Assembly (NCBI GenBank): GCA_028023455.1
Contig: JAQFVV010012536.1
Span: 702,001-766,000 of the forward strand
From: Epiperipatus broadwayi
Taxonomy: Eukaryota; Onychophora; Udeonychophora; Euonychophora; Peripatidae
Direction of reading: 5' to 3'
DNA length: 64,000 bases
Both the position numbers and the translations under genes were made by a program. The notes beneath the pieces were generated by a model. It did no database searches and was not told the origin of the DNA. It worked only from the letters and a program-made list of their open reading frames with translations. This document shows positions 1 through 11,834 of the stretch, piece by piece. Position 1 is the first letter of the stretch; each line of letters opens with the position of its first letter.

Positions 1-191
1 TTAATGAAATCTTTGTCAGATGAACTTTTTTAAAATGAGGATGGCTAAATTAAAGCCAGCATAAGTGTATCAAATCCTGTTCTAAAATTTAAAACTGCCA
101 TATTTACCCATATACCATTATGACTGAATTTTTTTACTTATAGTTTTAAAAATAAAATATATTCAAATCAAATTTTAATGATGTATGATTT

Positions 192-198
<7 letters not shown>

Positions 199-237
<39 letters not shown>
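199..237. repeat. (TA)n microsatellite
   Basis: An almost pure TA dinucleotide run of about 38 bp. Similar tracts recur at about 1.8, 2.3 and 11.0 kb. Confidence 0.95.
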
Positions 238-238
<1 letters not shown>

Positions 239-1807
239 GTAAAAACAATCTTAAATAAATTATGAAAATAGGCAATTTTTGCTGATCATTAGAAATAAAA
301 TAAAATCAAGTGTATAATTACCCTCACAAACCTTCTCTACCAATCAGTGTCTTTGTAGGTACTGTTTGCATTCTTTGAAGTTTATTTTAGCTGTAGATTT
401 CTGTAGACTTTAACCCTGTTTAGATTTTTTTGAATTAATAAATCAATTCAATTTTGTATCACCAAAGTGAATGCAAAATGAGCAGTATATCATTACAGAT
501 AGCTGCAGGAAGGTGAAAAAAGTTCATGGTCCATCAGTACACATCTGCAAAGATCTCCAAGCAAAGTACTTTGTAATCGTTAACTTATAAAACTTCGCCT
601 TTGTTAAGAATCTTTCAAGTTTTCTCAGAAAAAGCACTATTGTCTCATAAAAGTAAATTGTAGTATTAATGTTATTCTAAGTGATAAAAATCCATATTCT
701 TTTAAAAAGTCAATTGTAATGTAATGCTTTTATTGCTGTTAAAGTTTAAAAAAAAAGTGAAGATGTGAACATCTTATAGACTGCAGCTAAAACCAAAAGG
801 CTTCTTCTTTGTTCTTTTAAGAGAAGAAAATATCCATAGGGTGTTCACATTTTTCTCATATAGCTTTCATGCATAAAGATTTTGATGTATAGTTTAGAAT
901 GATTTTTTTGCTTGTTTATAAAGTATTTTGGATTTTTTTACACACTAATTAGTTGATTATTATAAAGTAATAAAGAGGTATACATTCCATTTATTCATTT
1001 GTAATTCTCAAAAGTATTAACTCTTTTCATACTTTTTATAAAACTATGTAATTCTTAAGCCTTAATAAACTCCACCATTAATATAGAGAAAAATGACAAT
1101 CTATTACATAATTATCTATCAAAATTGATTTTGTGTTAAAATCTTTTAAAGCATTATACTCTTTGTAAGAAAATAATAGATTTTAAAACAGAGTTTGACA
1201 AAGTTATCATAAATCTATCTTCATACATTATCATTAAAAACCAAACTTAAAATGAAAATGAATCTGTTCATTTTTAAATTACCATATTATATACTAATAA
1301 GTTCAATCTGTTCATTTTTAGGTTTAATGTTTATGTAAAATCTTTGGTGATATTCATTGTACATTGTTATATTTAAAAGTCAGTTTTAAAATATTTAAAA
1401 TGGTTACATGTCATCCTTTAAAATATTAGTCATTTATAAAATTAAGTTAAAAGAAAATTAAGACCACTTTATTAAATTTTAGTATAGAATAAAGATTTTT
1501 ATAAAAAAACAGAAAAGTTGAGCATTTCTATAAACTCACACCAGGTGGAACAAAAGTGTCAGAATGGAAAAGGATTAATAGCATTGTTAATATTTAATAA
1601 TACAAATGAAAATACTATTAAAACTGTTTTTTTATTCTTTTAATAAAAGCACTGATTATTTCATCATTAAATATTTTAATGAATTGAACAATATATTTAA
1701 AATTAAAATGTGTGGTCAAGTGTACCAGTGGTATGAGATAGTGTAGAAAGTTCAGGGTCATGTGAAAGTGTGAGCTCAGACTACCCTATATATTACATTG
1801 CTTGTAC

Positions 1808-1859
<52 letters not shown>
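1808..1859. repeat. (TA)n microsatellite
   Basis: A pure TA run of about 50 bp. Confidence 0.95.
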
Positions 1860-1861
<2 letters not shown>

Positions 1862-1994
1862 GCTTGAATATCTGCCCAGCCCTCATATATGTATTTAAAT
1901 GGATTATGTCTTGTACATAAGAGATCAGAGTGACTTATGGTCAACCTGGGTATGATGAGAATGTCACCATTAATGTGGGCTTTGATCCTTCCAT

Positions 1995-2292
1995 CATCAG
2001 ATTTTCAATAGGATGGATGGCTAAAGTGTTGGAGAGTAGAGTGGATTGAAGCCTGTCCATTAAAGTATGAAGATTGGCTATCTTAATATAAATCTGAGCA
2101 CTTATTGTATGTATGTGTAGAGATAATAATCTGGACCAACTGATAAGTGGACTGTCAATAAAGAAAGTATTTCACTTTTATTGTTAATAGGAGGTTGCCT
2201 TGACAACAGTTTCAAATTGTTGATTGTTATTGATATTGGAATTGTCTAAGTTTTTGACTGGCTTTTATTAATTACTTACAAACCCATTTAGC
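1995..2292 (+). repeat. dispersed repeat family B, copy 1 (ribozyme-related)
   Basis: This segment shares extended similarity with 36330-36515 (the GAAGCCTGTCCATTAA and TAATCTGG blocks), with 39585-39715 (GATTGTTATTGATATTGG block) and, inverted, with about 6770-6832. The 36.5-kb copy has a canonical hammerhead core (CTGATGA ... GAAA). The equivalent site here, about 2138-2165, reads CTGATAA with a damaged stem II and looks dead. The family has no coding capacity that I can see. I infer a non-autonomous element. It ends against a TA tract that starts at 2295. Confidence 0.5.

Positions 2293-2294
<2 letters not shown>

Positions 2295-2352
<58 letters not shown>
2295..2352. repeat. (TA)n microsatellite
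   Basis: A pure TA run of about 56 bp, directly 3' of dispersed repeat family B copy 1. Confidence 0.95.
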
Positions 2353-2355
<3 letters not shown>

Positions 2356-2858
2356 TTTTAAGTTTAAAAAATATAACAGTATAAAAATATAAGAAATGAA
2401 TGATAAAAATGAATATTTATTCCATAAGTTTCAAATACCTAAGCTAAATTTATTAACAACATATAGAGAAAATTATATAACATTTCATTTTGTGCTTAAT
2501 GTCAATAAATTGGTGAATTAAAAAAGTGATATCTTTAAAACAAAAATGTGATATGTATCAAATTTTATGTAAATGCAAAGCTGGGTACATAGGTGAATCA
2601 AGATATAATATAGAATCACAAATAAACATCAAATTTTATATAAACGTATAAAAAATAAGAGTACAATGATTTAATATTAGCATGTAATTAATTTACTTTC
2701 TAAACAAATATGTAATTTTACTTTCAATTTTGGTCTAAACTTCTTTATAAGTAATAAAAATAGTAATTAAAATAAATCAGAGAAGCAATTTTGATAAATA
2801 AAAACAAGAAATCTTTAGTTAATAGTAAATTCAAAAGTTTTCCAATTAAAAGTGAAAC

Positions 2859-2976
2859 AACTTCTGCATGGTATAATAGTTTTATATATATATATATAAT
2901 TTTATAGCTAATATTACAACTTCTGCATGGTATAATAGTTTTATATATATATATATAATTTTATAGCTAATATTAT
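2859..2976. repeat. 59-bp direct duplication
   Basis: Two near-identical consecutive units, each starting ACAACTTCTGCATGG and ending in the sequence TAGCTAATATT, with an internal short TA tract. A simple recent tandem duplication with no coding sense. Confidence 0.85.
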
Positions 2977-4506
2977 GCTCTTTTGCTTCAAATAAAGAAC
3001 TGGAAGACCAAAGGAAAGCATACTAATGATTTTTAGAATGTAGAAAGCACTTAGCCCATCATATCCTTTTCACTTAAATAATTCCACACATCCCTTAAAA
3101 TACAATAATACTGATTTGGGTTCATTGATATGTATATCACATAAATTCATCTTACTGCTATAAAATAGCATTTATCAATTTATATTGTATTAAATATGAT
3201 CTCTATATCAATAGTATGTAAAATATAATAATTTTAGAGCATAAATTATTTAATACACCTTCTGGTTTTTAACTGAAAGATATAATTACAAAAAGAAGCC
3301 TGATTACAATTACTTATAAAAAGCAGATTTAGATTTGGAAAATAATTGTAGCTAGGATTCGGGGAAAAAAAAGAACATGATCATAATATGTTTCATAAAT
3401 TTTCAGAGTGATTTTATTTTGTTCATGTAAATAGAGATTTATTTTGAGATTACCAAATTTTTTTTTTAGTTTTTTATTTTACATGTGCAGGATTTATGAA
3501 ACTAAAGCATTTAAAGATAAATCTAAATTTACTTGCTTAGTCAAGGTTAAAGTGTATAAAGGAATATCAGACCATAACATTCATGATTGAAAGTAAACAT
3601 GATAGAAACACAACAAGTAAAAAAAAATTACTTTTAAGTATCTAAATTATAATTTATATAGCAATATAAATTGCAAAATAAAGTTCTAAATAGGATAATT
3701 AGAACTTCTAGTTTTTATTCTAAGTGTTAAAATAATTTATATAGAATCATGAACTGCTTCATTTAATGTATTTTATACTGGCATAGTAGATATTCTGTGT
3801 TTAGTTTTTATTCCAATTTCAGTTTTTACTCACTGTGTGGAACTACTGAAGCCATACTGGCAAAACTAATCGAAAAATTGAATTTTTTTGTTTCAATTTT
3901 AATTCTTATACAATTGCATAATACTAACGTACAAATTCATTGTAAGTAATATACATTTAATTTTTCTTATTAATTGCAAATTTTTTTTTTTAATTTTCTT
4001 ATTTTTTTTCTTCAAATTTTTAATTGTTTATATCTTTGAAACTGGCCAAAAAATGTCAACTATCCATGTCATGTTTTATGAAAACAATACTAAAGAGCAA
4101 ACTAATTGTAAATTACATTGTTTTTATAAAAGAAATTGCAGTCCTTAATCAATATATTCTACAATAAAACAATAAAAATGAATTAAATTATCAACAAAAA
4201 ATAAAAAGCATAAAATGGTTAATGAACATCCTGAAGAAATGCTAGAAGGAAGCCCAGTTTACCATTGTTTTGCAAAGATACTTTCCAACATATGTGATCC
4301 AGATGAGACTATAATAATTTAGGAGATGCATCTCTCATGTTCTTTAAAATTTTGAGTTTGATTTCAACTCATTGCCTAAATGTTTACTCCAGTCACTGTA
4401 TTGGCATAATGCTTTTGTGGTTGTTAAATGTTTATTTAATGTTAAGGGAAAATATTTAATTTTTAATTATGAAATACACATTAAGTTTTCAACAAAGAAT
4501 ATTTTA

Positions 4507-5039
4507 AAACAGGCAAAACTCTTTATCCAGTAATGCCATTCAGTGCAAGCCAGAATAATCAATGGATGCCAGAAGGCTTGTGCATAAAATCCCTATCTAG
4601 TGCCTACTAATCCAATGTATCCAGACTATTTTCTAGCTTGTGACTTTCATCAGTGAGGAGCTTTGGATCTGAGAGCATTACACCTAGATCTTAGGATCTA
4701 ATGCAACCCTCTAGTAGCCACCATTTATCTCTAATTAACTACAAAACTACGAGTTTAAAATTAAAAACACAATAATATTTTTAATCCAAGCTCAGTAGCT
4801 TATATAGTCATATAGATTTGAACTCAGTTTAGTACCCATACATTTTAGTATCTTGGGTTCTTTAATAGCCATAGTCACCACTACCCTATTCGGCAGGACT
4901 GGTATTAAACCACTAAGCATCACATGATCACCATTTCTTATGCTTGCTCAAAAGAGGTAAAACTCTCCATACAGTAATGCCACTCAGTGCAAGCCAGAGT
5001 AATCAAAATGGTGATCATGTGATGTTTAGTGGTTTAAAA
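4507..5039 (-). mobile_element. foldback element family A, long composite copy
   Basis: An insertion flanked by the 9-bp direct repeat AATATTTTA (4498-4506 and 5040-5048). One end reads CAGGCAAAACTCT and the other ends GATCATGTGATGTTTAGTGG, the two ends that recur in other family A copies at 12.2, 24.3, 29.2 and 51.8 kb. Parts are inverted relative to each other: the block containing ATGCCACTCAGTGCAAGCCA occurs twice, and a CACATGATCACCAT block occurs in both orientations. The minus strand carries a hammerhead-like motif (4612-4666). No ORF. The boundaries follow from the direct repeats; the retrozyme-like classification is inference. Confidence 0.65.
4612..4666 (-). ncRNA. hammerhead-ribozyme-like motif (family A)
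   Basis: Read on the minus strand: a stem I 5' strand ending GCTCCTCA, then CTGATGA, a 13-nt stem-loop segment ending AAGCTA, then GAAA, a very short stem III region, and the triplet GTC followed by TGGATACATTGG, which can pair in part with the upstream CCAAAGCTCCTCA. CTGATGA and GAAA are the invariant hammerhead core. Weak points are that the first pair of stem II is A-A and that stem I is partly mismatched here; a sister copy at 24395-24449 keeps stem I intact. Probably a decayed type I hammerhead with minimal stem III. Confidence 0.5.
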
Positions 5040-5569
5040 AATATTTTATTATTGTACAAGTACAAATATATTAATTTTCAGATGATTTTGTAAGAACTAA
5101 AACTATTTATCATTACAGGAAAATCTTTTATTTTTTCAATTATGAAATATGTATAGATATTCAATTTTTGCTAGAATTTATATTTACTTTTTGATTACTT
5201 TATAATAATTAAAAAACTATTTTCTTTAAATACAGATAAATGTTGTAAAAATACAAATCTATGTTCCAATATTTACATATATATTTTATAGATTATCTTA
5301 TAAAAATCTACATTCCACTATTTGCTATTTAAGTAGGTATATGTGTAAAGTAAACCTAATCTTCAGTTTATTCAATAGATTTTTTATTATAACATCTGTT
5401 GCATCACATAGTGAATAAAAGCAGAAACTGAAAAAAAATGAGTGTAGAGCACTTACTATACTAGTACCTACATTTCTCCTTTTGCCAAAAAAACAAAGAC
5501 ATTTCCAATTAGAACTAACTAAAGTTATTAAATTATAAAATTACTGATCTATAGTTCGACTGTATAACA

Positions 5570-5860
5570 GAAATGACATTAGATGCAAAGTCAGTGAGGC
5601 TTACTACATAGTAGGTGACCCTGCAGCCATCAATAGAAGAAAGGCCTGCTTTTCTCTATCTTGAAAATGGTCTATGTAGCATCTTCACATGAATTTGCAT
5701 AAAATTTGCAATAACATCATTATAGTTCTTAAATAAATTCCAGTAGGCATGAATATGGGACTATGAACTATCCCAAAAATGCTTGGCAGTAACATTTGGG
5801 TAATATTATTTATTTTCAAGCACTATTAATAACTTCATTATCTGTGTACAAAGCGCACGC
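5570..5860 (+). pseudogene. Penelope-like element remnant (C-terminal endonuclease end)
   Basis: The plus strand encodes a decayed stretch matching the C-terminal end of the PLE copy at 15.8-16.0 kb: residues resembling EAYYIVGDPAAINRRKACF around 5596-5655, with stops. Non-coding sequence characteristic of the same element follows (TTTGCATAAAATTTGCA, then GGCATGAATATGGGA at 5746). INR and similar residues near the C-terminus are typical of the PLE GIY-YIG tail. The copy is 5'-truncated, and a run of GCGCACGCACACACA lies just beyond it. The family assignment rests on homology to the fuller copy in this window. Confidence 0.7.
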
Positions 5861-6769
5861 ACACACACATATGTATATATATATTGATAACAATACACAA
5901 AAATTGTTTTTAAAACCTTAGAATTCGTATCTTTTTTTTTTTTTAGTATTTGTATCATTGACTTGGATAACAAAAAAAGTAAAATGTCTGCTAGATTCAA
6001 TATTTCTTAATAAGTAGCAAGAAAATAATTTGAAAATTTTGTAAGCATCAGCAATATGTACTCTAGTCGGAAATAGAATATTAGAATGAACTAATTCATA
6101 TGTTTAATGTGATCTACTAAAATAATATTTCTTACATAAGAGAGATTTTTTGAAAATTAATTACTACAGGTGGATAATTATGAGTTTGAACAAGAAATTA
6201 TTTATTTATAAAATACTTTATTTAAAAAAAACGAATTTGTTTCTAACTTTAAATAAGTTAACAAAAATTATTATTATTTAAAGAATTAATAAAAATTATT
6301 ATGACAGAGAGATAATTTATTTAGCAATTAGTAGATGCATGTTTATAAACTAAATATAACTCTCATTAACATTATTTCTATTCTTTTTAACACTCAAAAC
6401 TATAATAATTCAAAATGTTTTAATTAATTCAATTATTTCAATAGAGCTAACCCTTCATAAGGCGAAACAGCATTGGAAAGATTTTTTCACTTTTTTTTAT
6501 GGTTTTTATCTACAAATTTCTTATTTCAGGTCCGCTGTATCACAATCATTCACCAGCACAGAAAAAACATAGTATCCTCTTTCATCATGCATGTACTGCA
6601 TGAACACATTTACTTATCTTGTAACCAGAGAATCAGAAGCGTACATCTTTATGCCTATAGTGACAAATTAATTTTTTTTTAGATTTAATGTACACATAAA
6701 ATATTCAACAAACATCAAATGAAACTTTTATATAATCTTTATAAATATATGAATGCAGTCAACACTTAA

Positions 6770-6832
6770 ACAGTACCAATATCAATAACAATCAACAATC
6801 TTAATCTGTTGTCAAGGCAACCTCTTAAACAA
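6770..6832 (-). repeat. dispersed repeat family B fragment (inverted)
   Basis: The blocks CAATATCAATAACAATCAA and GTTGTCAAGGCAACCTC are the reverse complement of sequence at about 2190-2245 and 39596-39650. A short decayed copy, non-coding. Confidence 0.6.
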
Positions 6833-7000
6833 TAAAGGTGGAATTGCATCTTTATATATGATCTAATATGTTTGTATAGACATTAAAGATTGCAACTTGA
6901 CTACAAAGAATGACATTATTAATTCAAAGAACTTTAAATAAACCTCACTAAATAGATAAATATAACACATTCTGAAAGCAGATTAACAAATAATCAATTA

Positions 7001-7834
7001 ATATTTACTAAGGCTGTAACCTTTAGGAATAAGCGTCTGAAAAATTCGAAGGTAGGGACCTCTACAGGTCTTAGCCACAAACTTTCACTAGGAAGAAAAG
7101 AGGGAAACCTTCTTTATTTCAATCTACTTTTATATATGAATAGATGAAGCTGAAGTGGTTAGATCTAAGAGTATGAAGCTATTCAATACTTCACTAATTA
7201 AGTCCACAATTCTTATTATACATTAATACTCACGAAATCTTATGATTTACAATGAGTCAATGAAAAGATCTTATAGTAAGAAAATATAACTACTTCAGCT
7301 TCACCTATTCATATATAAAAGTGGGTTGAAGTAAAAAAGGTTTCCCTCTTTTCTTCCTAGTGAAAGCTTGTGGCTAAGACCTGTAGAGGTCCCTACCTTC
7401 AAATTTTTCAGACGCTTATTCCTAAAGGTTACAGCCTTAGTAAATATTACTTAATATAATAATGTGCATTTAATATAATTTATAATTACAACTTTAAATT
7501 ATCATAATAGTTTTCTTACTATAAGATCTTTCCATTGACTCGTTGTAAATCATAAGATTTTGCGAGTATTAATGTATAATAAGAATTGTGAACTTAATTA
7601 GTGAAGTATTGAATAGCTTCACACTTTTAGATCTAACCACTTCAGCTTCACCTATTCATATATAAAAGTAGGTTGAAGTAAAGAAGGTTTCCCTCTTTTC
7701 TTCCTAATGAAAGCATGTGGCTAAGACCTGTAGAGGTCCCTACCTTCGAATTTTTCAGACGCTTATTTCTAAAGGTTACAACCTTAGTAAATATTACTTA
7801 ATATAATAATGTGTGTTTAATAAAATTTATAATT
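7001..7834. mobile_element. family C insertion: inverted plus tandem ~340-bp units
   Basis: Flanked by the perfect 15-bp direct repeat ACAAATAATCAATTA (6986-7000 and 7835-7849), so this is one insertion event. Inside, about 7001-7280 is an inverted copy, about 7290-7450 a partial direct copy, and about 7460-7834 a further direct copy in tandem. Conserved blocks are a GACCT-CTAC-AGGTC hairpin, a polypyrimidine CCCTCTTTTCTTCC, and TTCAGCTTCACCTATT. A related single-unit insertion at 31394-31795 has the same two ends (start ATATTTACT(A/G)AGGCT, end GTTTAATAAA...TTATAATT). No ORF. The lineage is unknown; the variable-length target duplication suggests target-primed reverse transcription. Confidence 0.75.
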
Positions 7835-8066
7835 ACAAATAATCAATTATAATTTTCAAACTACAATTCAACTATATATTATTTAGGTAATAAAGCTAAT
7901 AATACCCAAGGCTAAATAGGTATACAATGTAAATACATGAATGTAGTCAACACTTAAACAATAACAGTATGAATAACAATCAAAACCCTTTAAACAATAA
8001 TGGTGGAAACAATCATTTTCAAATAGTTAATGCTGGCTTAGTAAATAATATATACTCCCATATCAG

Positions 8067-8113
8067 TACTCGCCAATTCTTCAACAAAAAAACTCGCCAA
8101 TTCTTCAACAAAA
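8067..8113. repeat. short direct duplication
   Basis: Two adjacent copies of ACTCGCCAATTCTTCAAC followed by A-rich sequence. A small local tandem duplication. Confidence 0.7.
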
Positions 8114-9096
8114 AAAATAAGATCATTTTCTCATTGGATCTCTGTGTATACAAAGATTGATTTCAATACTTGAGAGAGTGGGAATGCTAATCAATCAATT
8201 ATTTTATTGATTTTATATTGCTCAAACAGATTTTTATTTAACATAATAATTTTTTTTTTTCATTTATTTATCTTTTTCTAAAAGAAACTTTATTAATTAC
8301 AAATTATGTACAAGTATCATTAAAATATGAACAGCAGAATTTTTTTATTTGACATGTGATGCATTGTTTATAAAATATGTTCATTATGGCTAATGTTTGA
8401 AGGCAGATAAAAGGATTCAATTTTAAAATATAATTTATAATAAATTAAAATAATGAACAACTAAGAAAAATATTGTTTGCCAAATTTTTCTCACAGTATT
8501 TGTGGATATATTTTTTAAGGCATATAAGTATATATATTTTTTCATTTTATTTTTTCACACTTTTTGTCATAATTATTGAAGACAATCTTCTTTATGTACA
8601 AATAGAACCAATAGGAATGTGATTCCATTTTCTTATTACATACTGGTGTGGGAATGTGTATTATTTATTGTAATGACATTTACCATTTAAAAACAATTGT
8701 GTTTAACATTATATATATATAACGAAACTTAAATATATTCCAAACAACGGTAAACAATTTATAATATAATATAAATAAAAACTCAATAAAAACACATAAA
8801 GAAATATTTTCAATTATATTCATAATCATTTTCAACTCAACTTTCAAAATGGAATCATCTATTACCAACCGGAAACACATGTCGATTTAAATATCCCACA
8901 ATTCATTAATCCTAACATTTGCTGACTGTCTGTTTATTATCGTATTTTTATACCTACTAATAAAAACTGCCTCTTTAATTTTTCTTTTTTCATTATCTCC
9001 CTCTTGGCCTAAAATTTTTATTTTATTTATATCAAAATTAAATTTAAAATTACAATTTCTATCATGATCATAAAAAACAGATTATATATATATTGT

Positions 9097-9222
9097 ATAA
9101 TGAGTGTGAATAACTCTTAACAAGCTTTTCTGAATATCCCTATCTCCAGATCAGTTTCTAGCTGCTGTCTGTCATCAGTGAGGCACTACATTAAGAGTTA
9201 TTTATGCTCATTATATATAGCA
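9097..9222 (-). mobile_element. family A-related foldback element with hammerhead-like core
   Basis: Inverted terminal arms of about 24 bp (ATAATGAGTGTGAATAACTC on the left, complementary to sequence ending ATGCTCATTAT on the right, with few mismatches). The centre is homologous to family A. On the minus strand (9138-9186) it reads CTCACTGATGA, a 13-nt segment with CAGACAGC, then GAAACTGATCTGGAG. CTGATGA and GAAA are intact and an ATC cleavage triplet is possible, but stem I pairing is only partial. Flanking ATTATATATA on both sides may be a target duplication, though it is low complexity. Non-coding. Confidence 0.55.
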
Positions 9223-9311
9223 TTTGTAGTACAAGCTATTAAATTAAGTCATGTGATGTATGATTTGATTTTCTTGCAATATATATGTAATCTTATAATT
9301 GAATATATGCG

Positions 9312-9644
9312 AAGTATAACTTTAAAATTTTTATTCATCTAGGAGCACTTTCGACTATCTGACTATCCTCATAGTCCTTGACAACTAACACTTTGAAAGG
9401 TTGCCTGACTATTGATTAAGTCTTGTTTGTAGTTGTATATTAGCATAGCTTCCTTAAAATAAAGGAAGCTATGCTAATATACAAATACAAACAAGACTTA
9501 ATCAGCAGACAGGCAGCAAACATTAATATCATGGAATTGTGGGAAGGTTAGACTTTCAAAGGGTTAGTTGACAAAGACTATGAGTATGACTATGAGGATA
9601 GTCAAAAGCACTCCTAAATGGATAAAAAATTTTAAAATTATACT
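9312..9644. mobile_element. foldback (snapback) element
   Basis: A long inverted repeat. At the centre TTAGCATAGCTTCCTT and AAGGAAGCTATGCTAA form a near-perfect stem that continues outward through GATTAAGTCTTGTTTG / CAAACAAGACTTAATC. The outer parts (GACTATCCTCATAGTC on the left, GACTATGAGGATAGTC on the right) also pair, with interruptions. Arms are roughly 140-180 bp. No ORF. I do not recognise the family; it is probably a non-autonomous element. Confidence 0.75.
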
Positions 9645-9649
9645 TTACA

Positions 9650-11021
9650 TGTTTCTAATTACTGTATTTATAAATATTCAATTATATGATTATGTATATT
9701 GATTTGTAGAAATACAAACATCGAATTATAATATTACACACACACATATATATATATTGTGATTTACTTTACTACATATGTATTTATACTAGGAGACTCT
9801 GTAATATTTTGTTGTTACAAAGAGGTAAGTTTATTTTACTTAGCTTAAAAAAGTAACTACTTAATATTCATGAGAGTTATTTTAAAATTATAAAATTTTA
9901 ATAATGTAGAATTAATAAAAAACCACCGCGGGGAGGAAATTCTGAAATAAAAATCTCAGCGTTTTTCTTTATTTTCTTTGATAGTGTTTTTTGTTCTTTC
10001 CAGAATAGAATGTCTTTTTGGTGAGAGCTGTGATAAAATATGAAATGTTCTTTCTTTGTTTAGGTTTAAATGTTTTTTTTTTTTTTACTTGTAAAATAAT
10101 TGGAAGAGGGAATTTAAGAACTTTTAAAAACCTAATCAATACCTGTCAAATGAATATTCTAGATAAGAAATAGAGAGTTAGAGTGGTAGATATGAGATGT
10201 AAGGGTCCCTCCTTTTTTCTGTATTTTTGTTTTCCAGGAGCCTTGTGCTGTATAATGAACTGACTCATGCTTACAAATAGGTGTTTTTAGTCAGCTTTAA
10301 AAAAATTAAATATTTGATAAATATGTATATAAAAACATTTTAATGATCTTAAATTGAGTGCTGACCAGATATTCACTTAATTAAATGATGTTTTGAATTA
10401 ATGCAATACCAAAATGGTTTACATGTTAAATTTTATATGTTGAAAACTACGAAGTAAATGTAACATTTTGATAACTCGAATATACTTGTGATAATGCAGA
10501 TATACTGAAAAACCCATGTGAGCTATATGTAAACTAACTATATATAAACATAAATATAGAATTACCCACCTATACTTTAGCTTAGATGGTATATAAGCAT
10601 ATCATTTATAGATGTATTGATACACATAGCACGATTTCTATATACTAACATAATTTCATGACAACTATAGGATATTCTAAAATCACTATAACTAATCAGA
10701 GGGAAAGGCTGAGCCTCATATTTAGCCACACCTTAATATTAAATTAATCTTTAGTTAATAAATTTATATATAATTTACGATAGCTCAAATATAGATCAAA
10801 TTTATGTGGCAGCTACTGAAAACTTTCAGCACGTTATATATAAACTAATACAACTCCATCAAGAAATGAAAAAATACAAAGTGTACCCACCAGTACTTTA
10901 CCTTTGATCATATGACAAGAATTCAATTTATTGATATACTATAATGCAGAACATAAATTATATATATTAACATAATTTCAGGGGAACTATAAGCTATTCT
11001 GAAATCAACCATAAGCAGGCT

Positions 11022-11114
<93 letters not shown>

Positions 11115-11834
11115 TGTGTGTGACTAGTTCATAAAACTATAGAAGCATTTATTCACAGCAATCAATTTTGATTTAATATTAAATACTTATTTATCATTTT
11201 TAATTCTATATAACTTTAGATATAGTCATTATATTTAGTAAAATTTAAGTATGTCAATAAGTCCTGATGATGCACCATGAGAGTTTTCAAATATGCAGTA
11301 ATGTATTACCTTTAAAAATATTAAATTTTTTAAGAAATATATAGACCCTTGAAGATAAACAGTGATCTTAAGTATATTTTGATTGGTCAAATTTTTAATA
11401 ATAAAATCAACAAGATTGGCATAATTGTCATAGAACATCATTGTTATCCCCTACAGCAAAGATACTTTCAAGGATTTGGCTGAATAAATTGCTTTGAATC
11501 ATAGAAGTATGGCTACCAGAGATTCAATATGTTTTTAGAGAATCAAGAAGTACTACAGACATAATGTAAATAATATTTTTTTTTACTAGCATAGAGTCAA
11601 GCTGTAATTCTAAAGAGAATATAATCAAACCTCTACATATGCATTATACTATGATGTTCAACTAGTGATTTTAAATATAAGTGAACTCTCAATCCAAATC
11701 ACAAGATAAAGATTTTGAAAAGATAAGAATGGTTGTCTTATCTTTACACCTAAATGCAATTATATAGGCTAATCTTAAGCATCTTGAAAATATTTATTTT
11801 ACTTACATTTCTTTTTTATATCTGTTGTCAGGCA
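9650..11834. other. AT-rich non-coding stretch
   Basis: No convincing gene. It includes A/T homopolymers and a TA tract (listed separately). ORFs here are short, low-complexity and unlike known proteins. Confidence 0.55.
11024..11112. repeat. (TA)n microsatellite
   Basis: A pure TA run of nearly 90 bp, the longest TA tract in the window. Confidence 0.95.

Larger units (their letters stand above)
1..1989. other. AT-rich non-coding stretch
   Basis: No open reading frame of note and no recognisable protein similarity on either strand. It consists of AT-rich sequence with two perfect TA tracts (listed separately). I see no gene, RNA or structured element I can support. Confidence 0.6.

Noticed and set aside
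7001-7834. Hammerhead core in family C (GTCTGAAAAATTCGAA on the strand of the inverted unit)
   Set aside because: CTGAAAA lacks the conserved G of CTGANGA, the space before GAA is too short for stem II, and the 31.4-kb copy does not conserve it.
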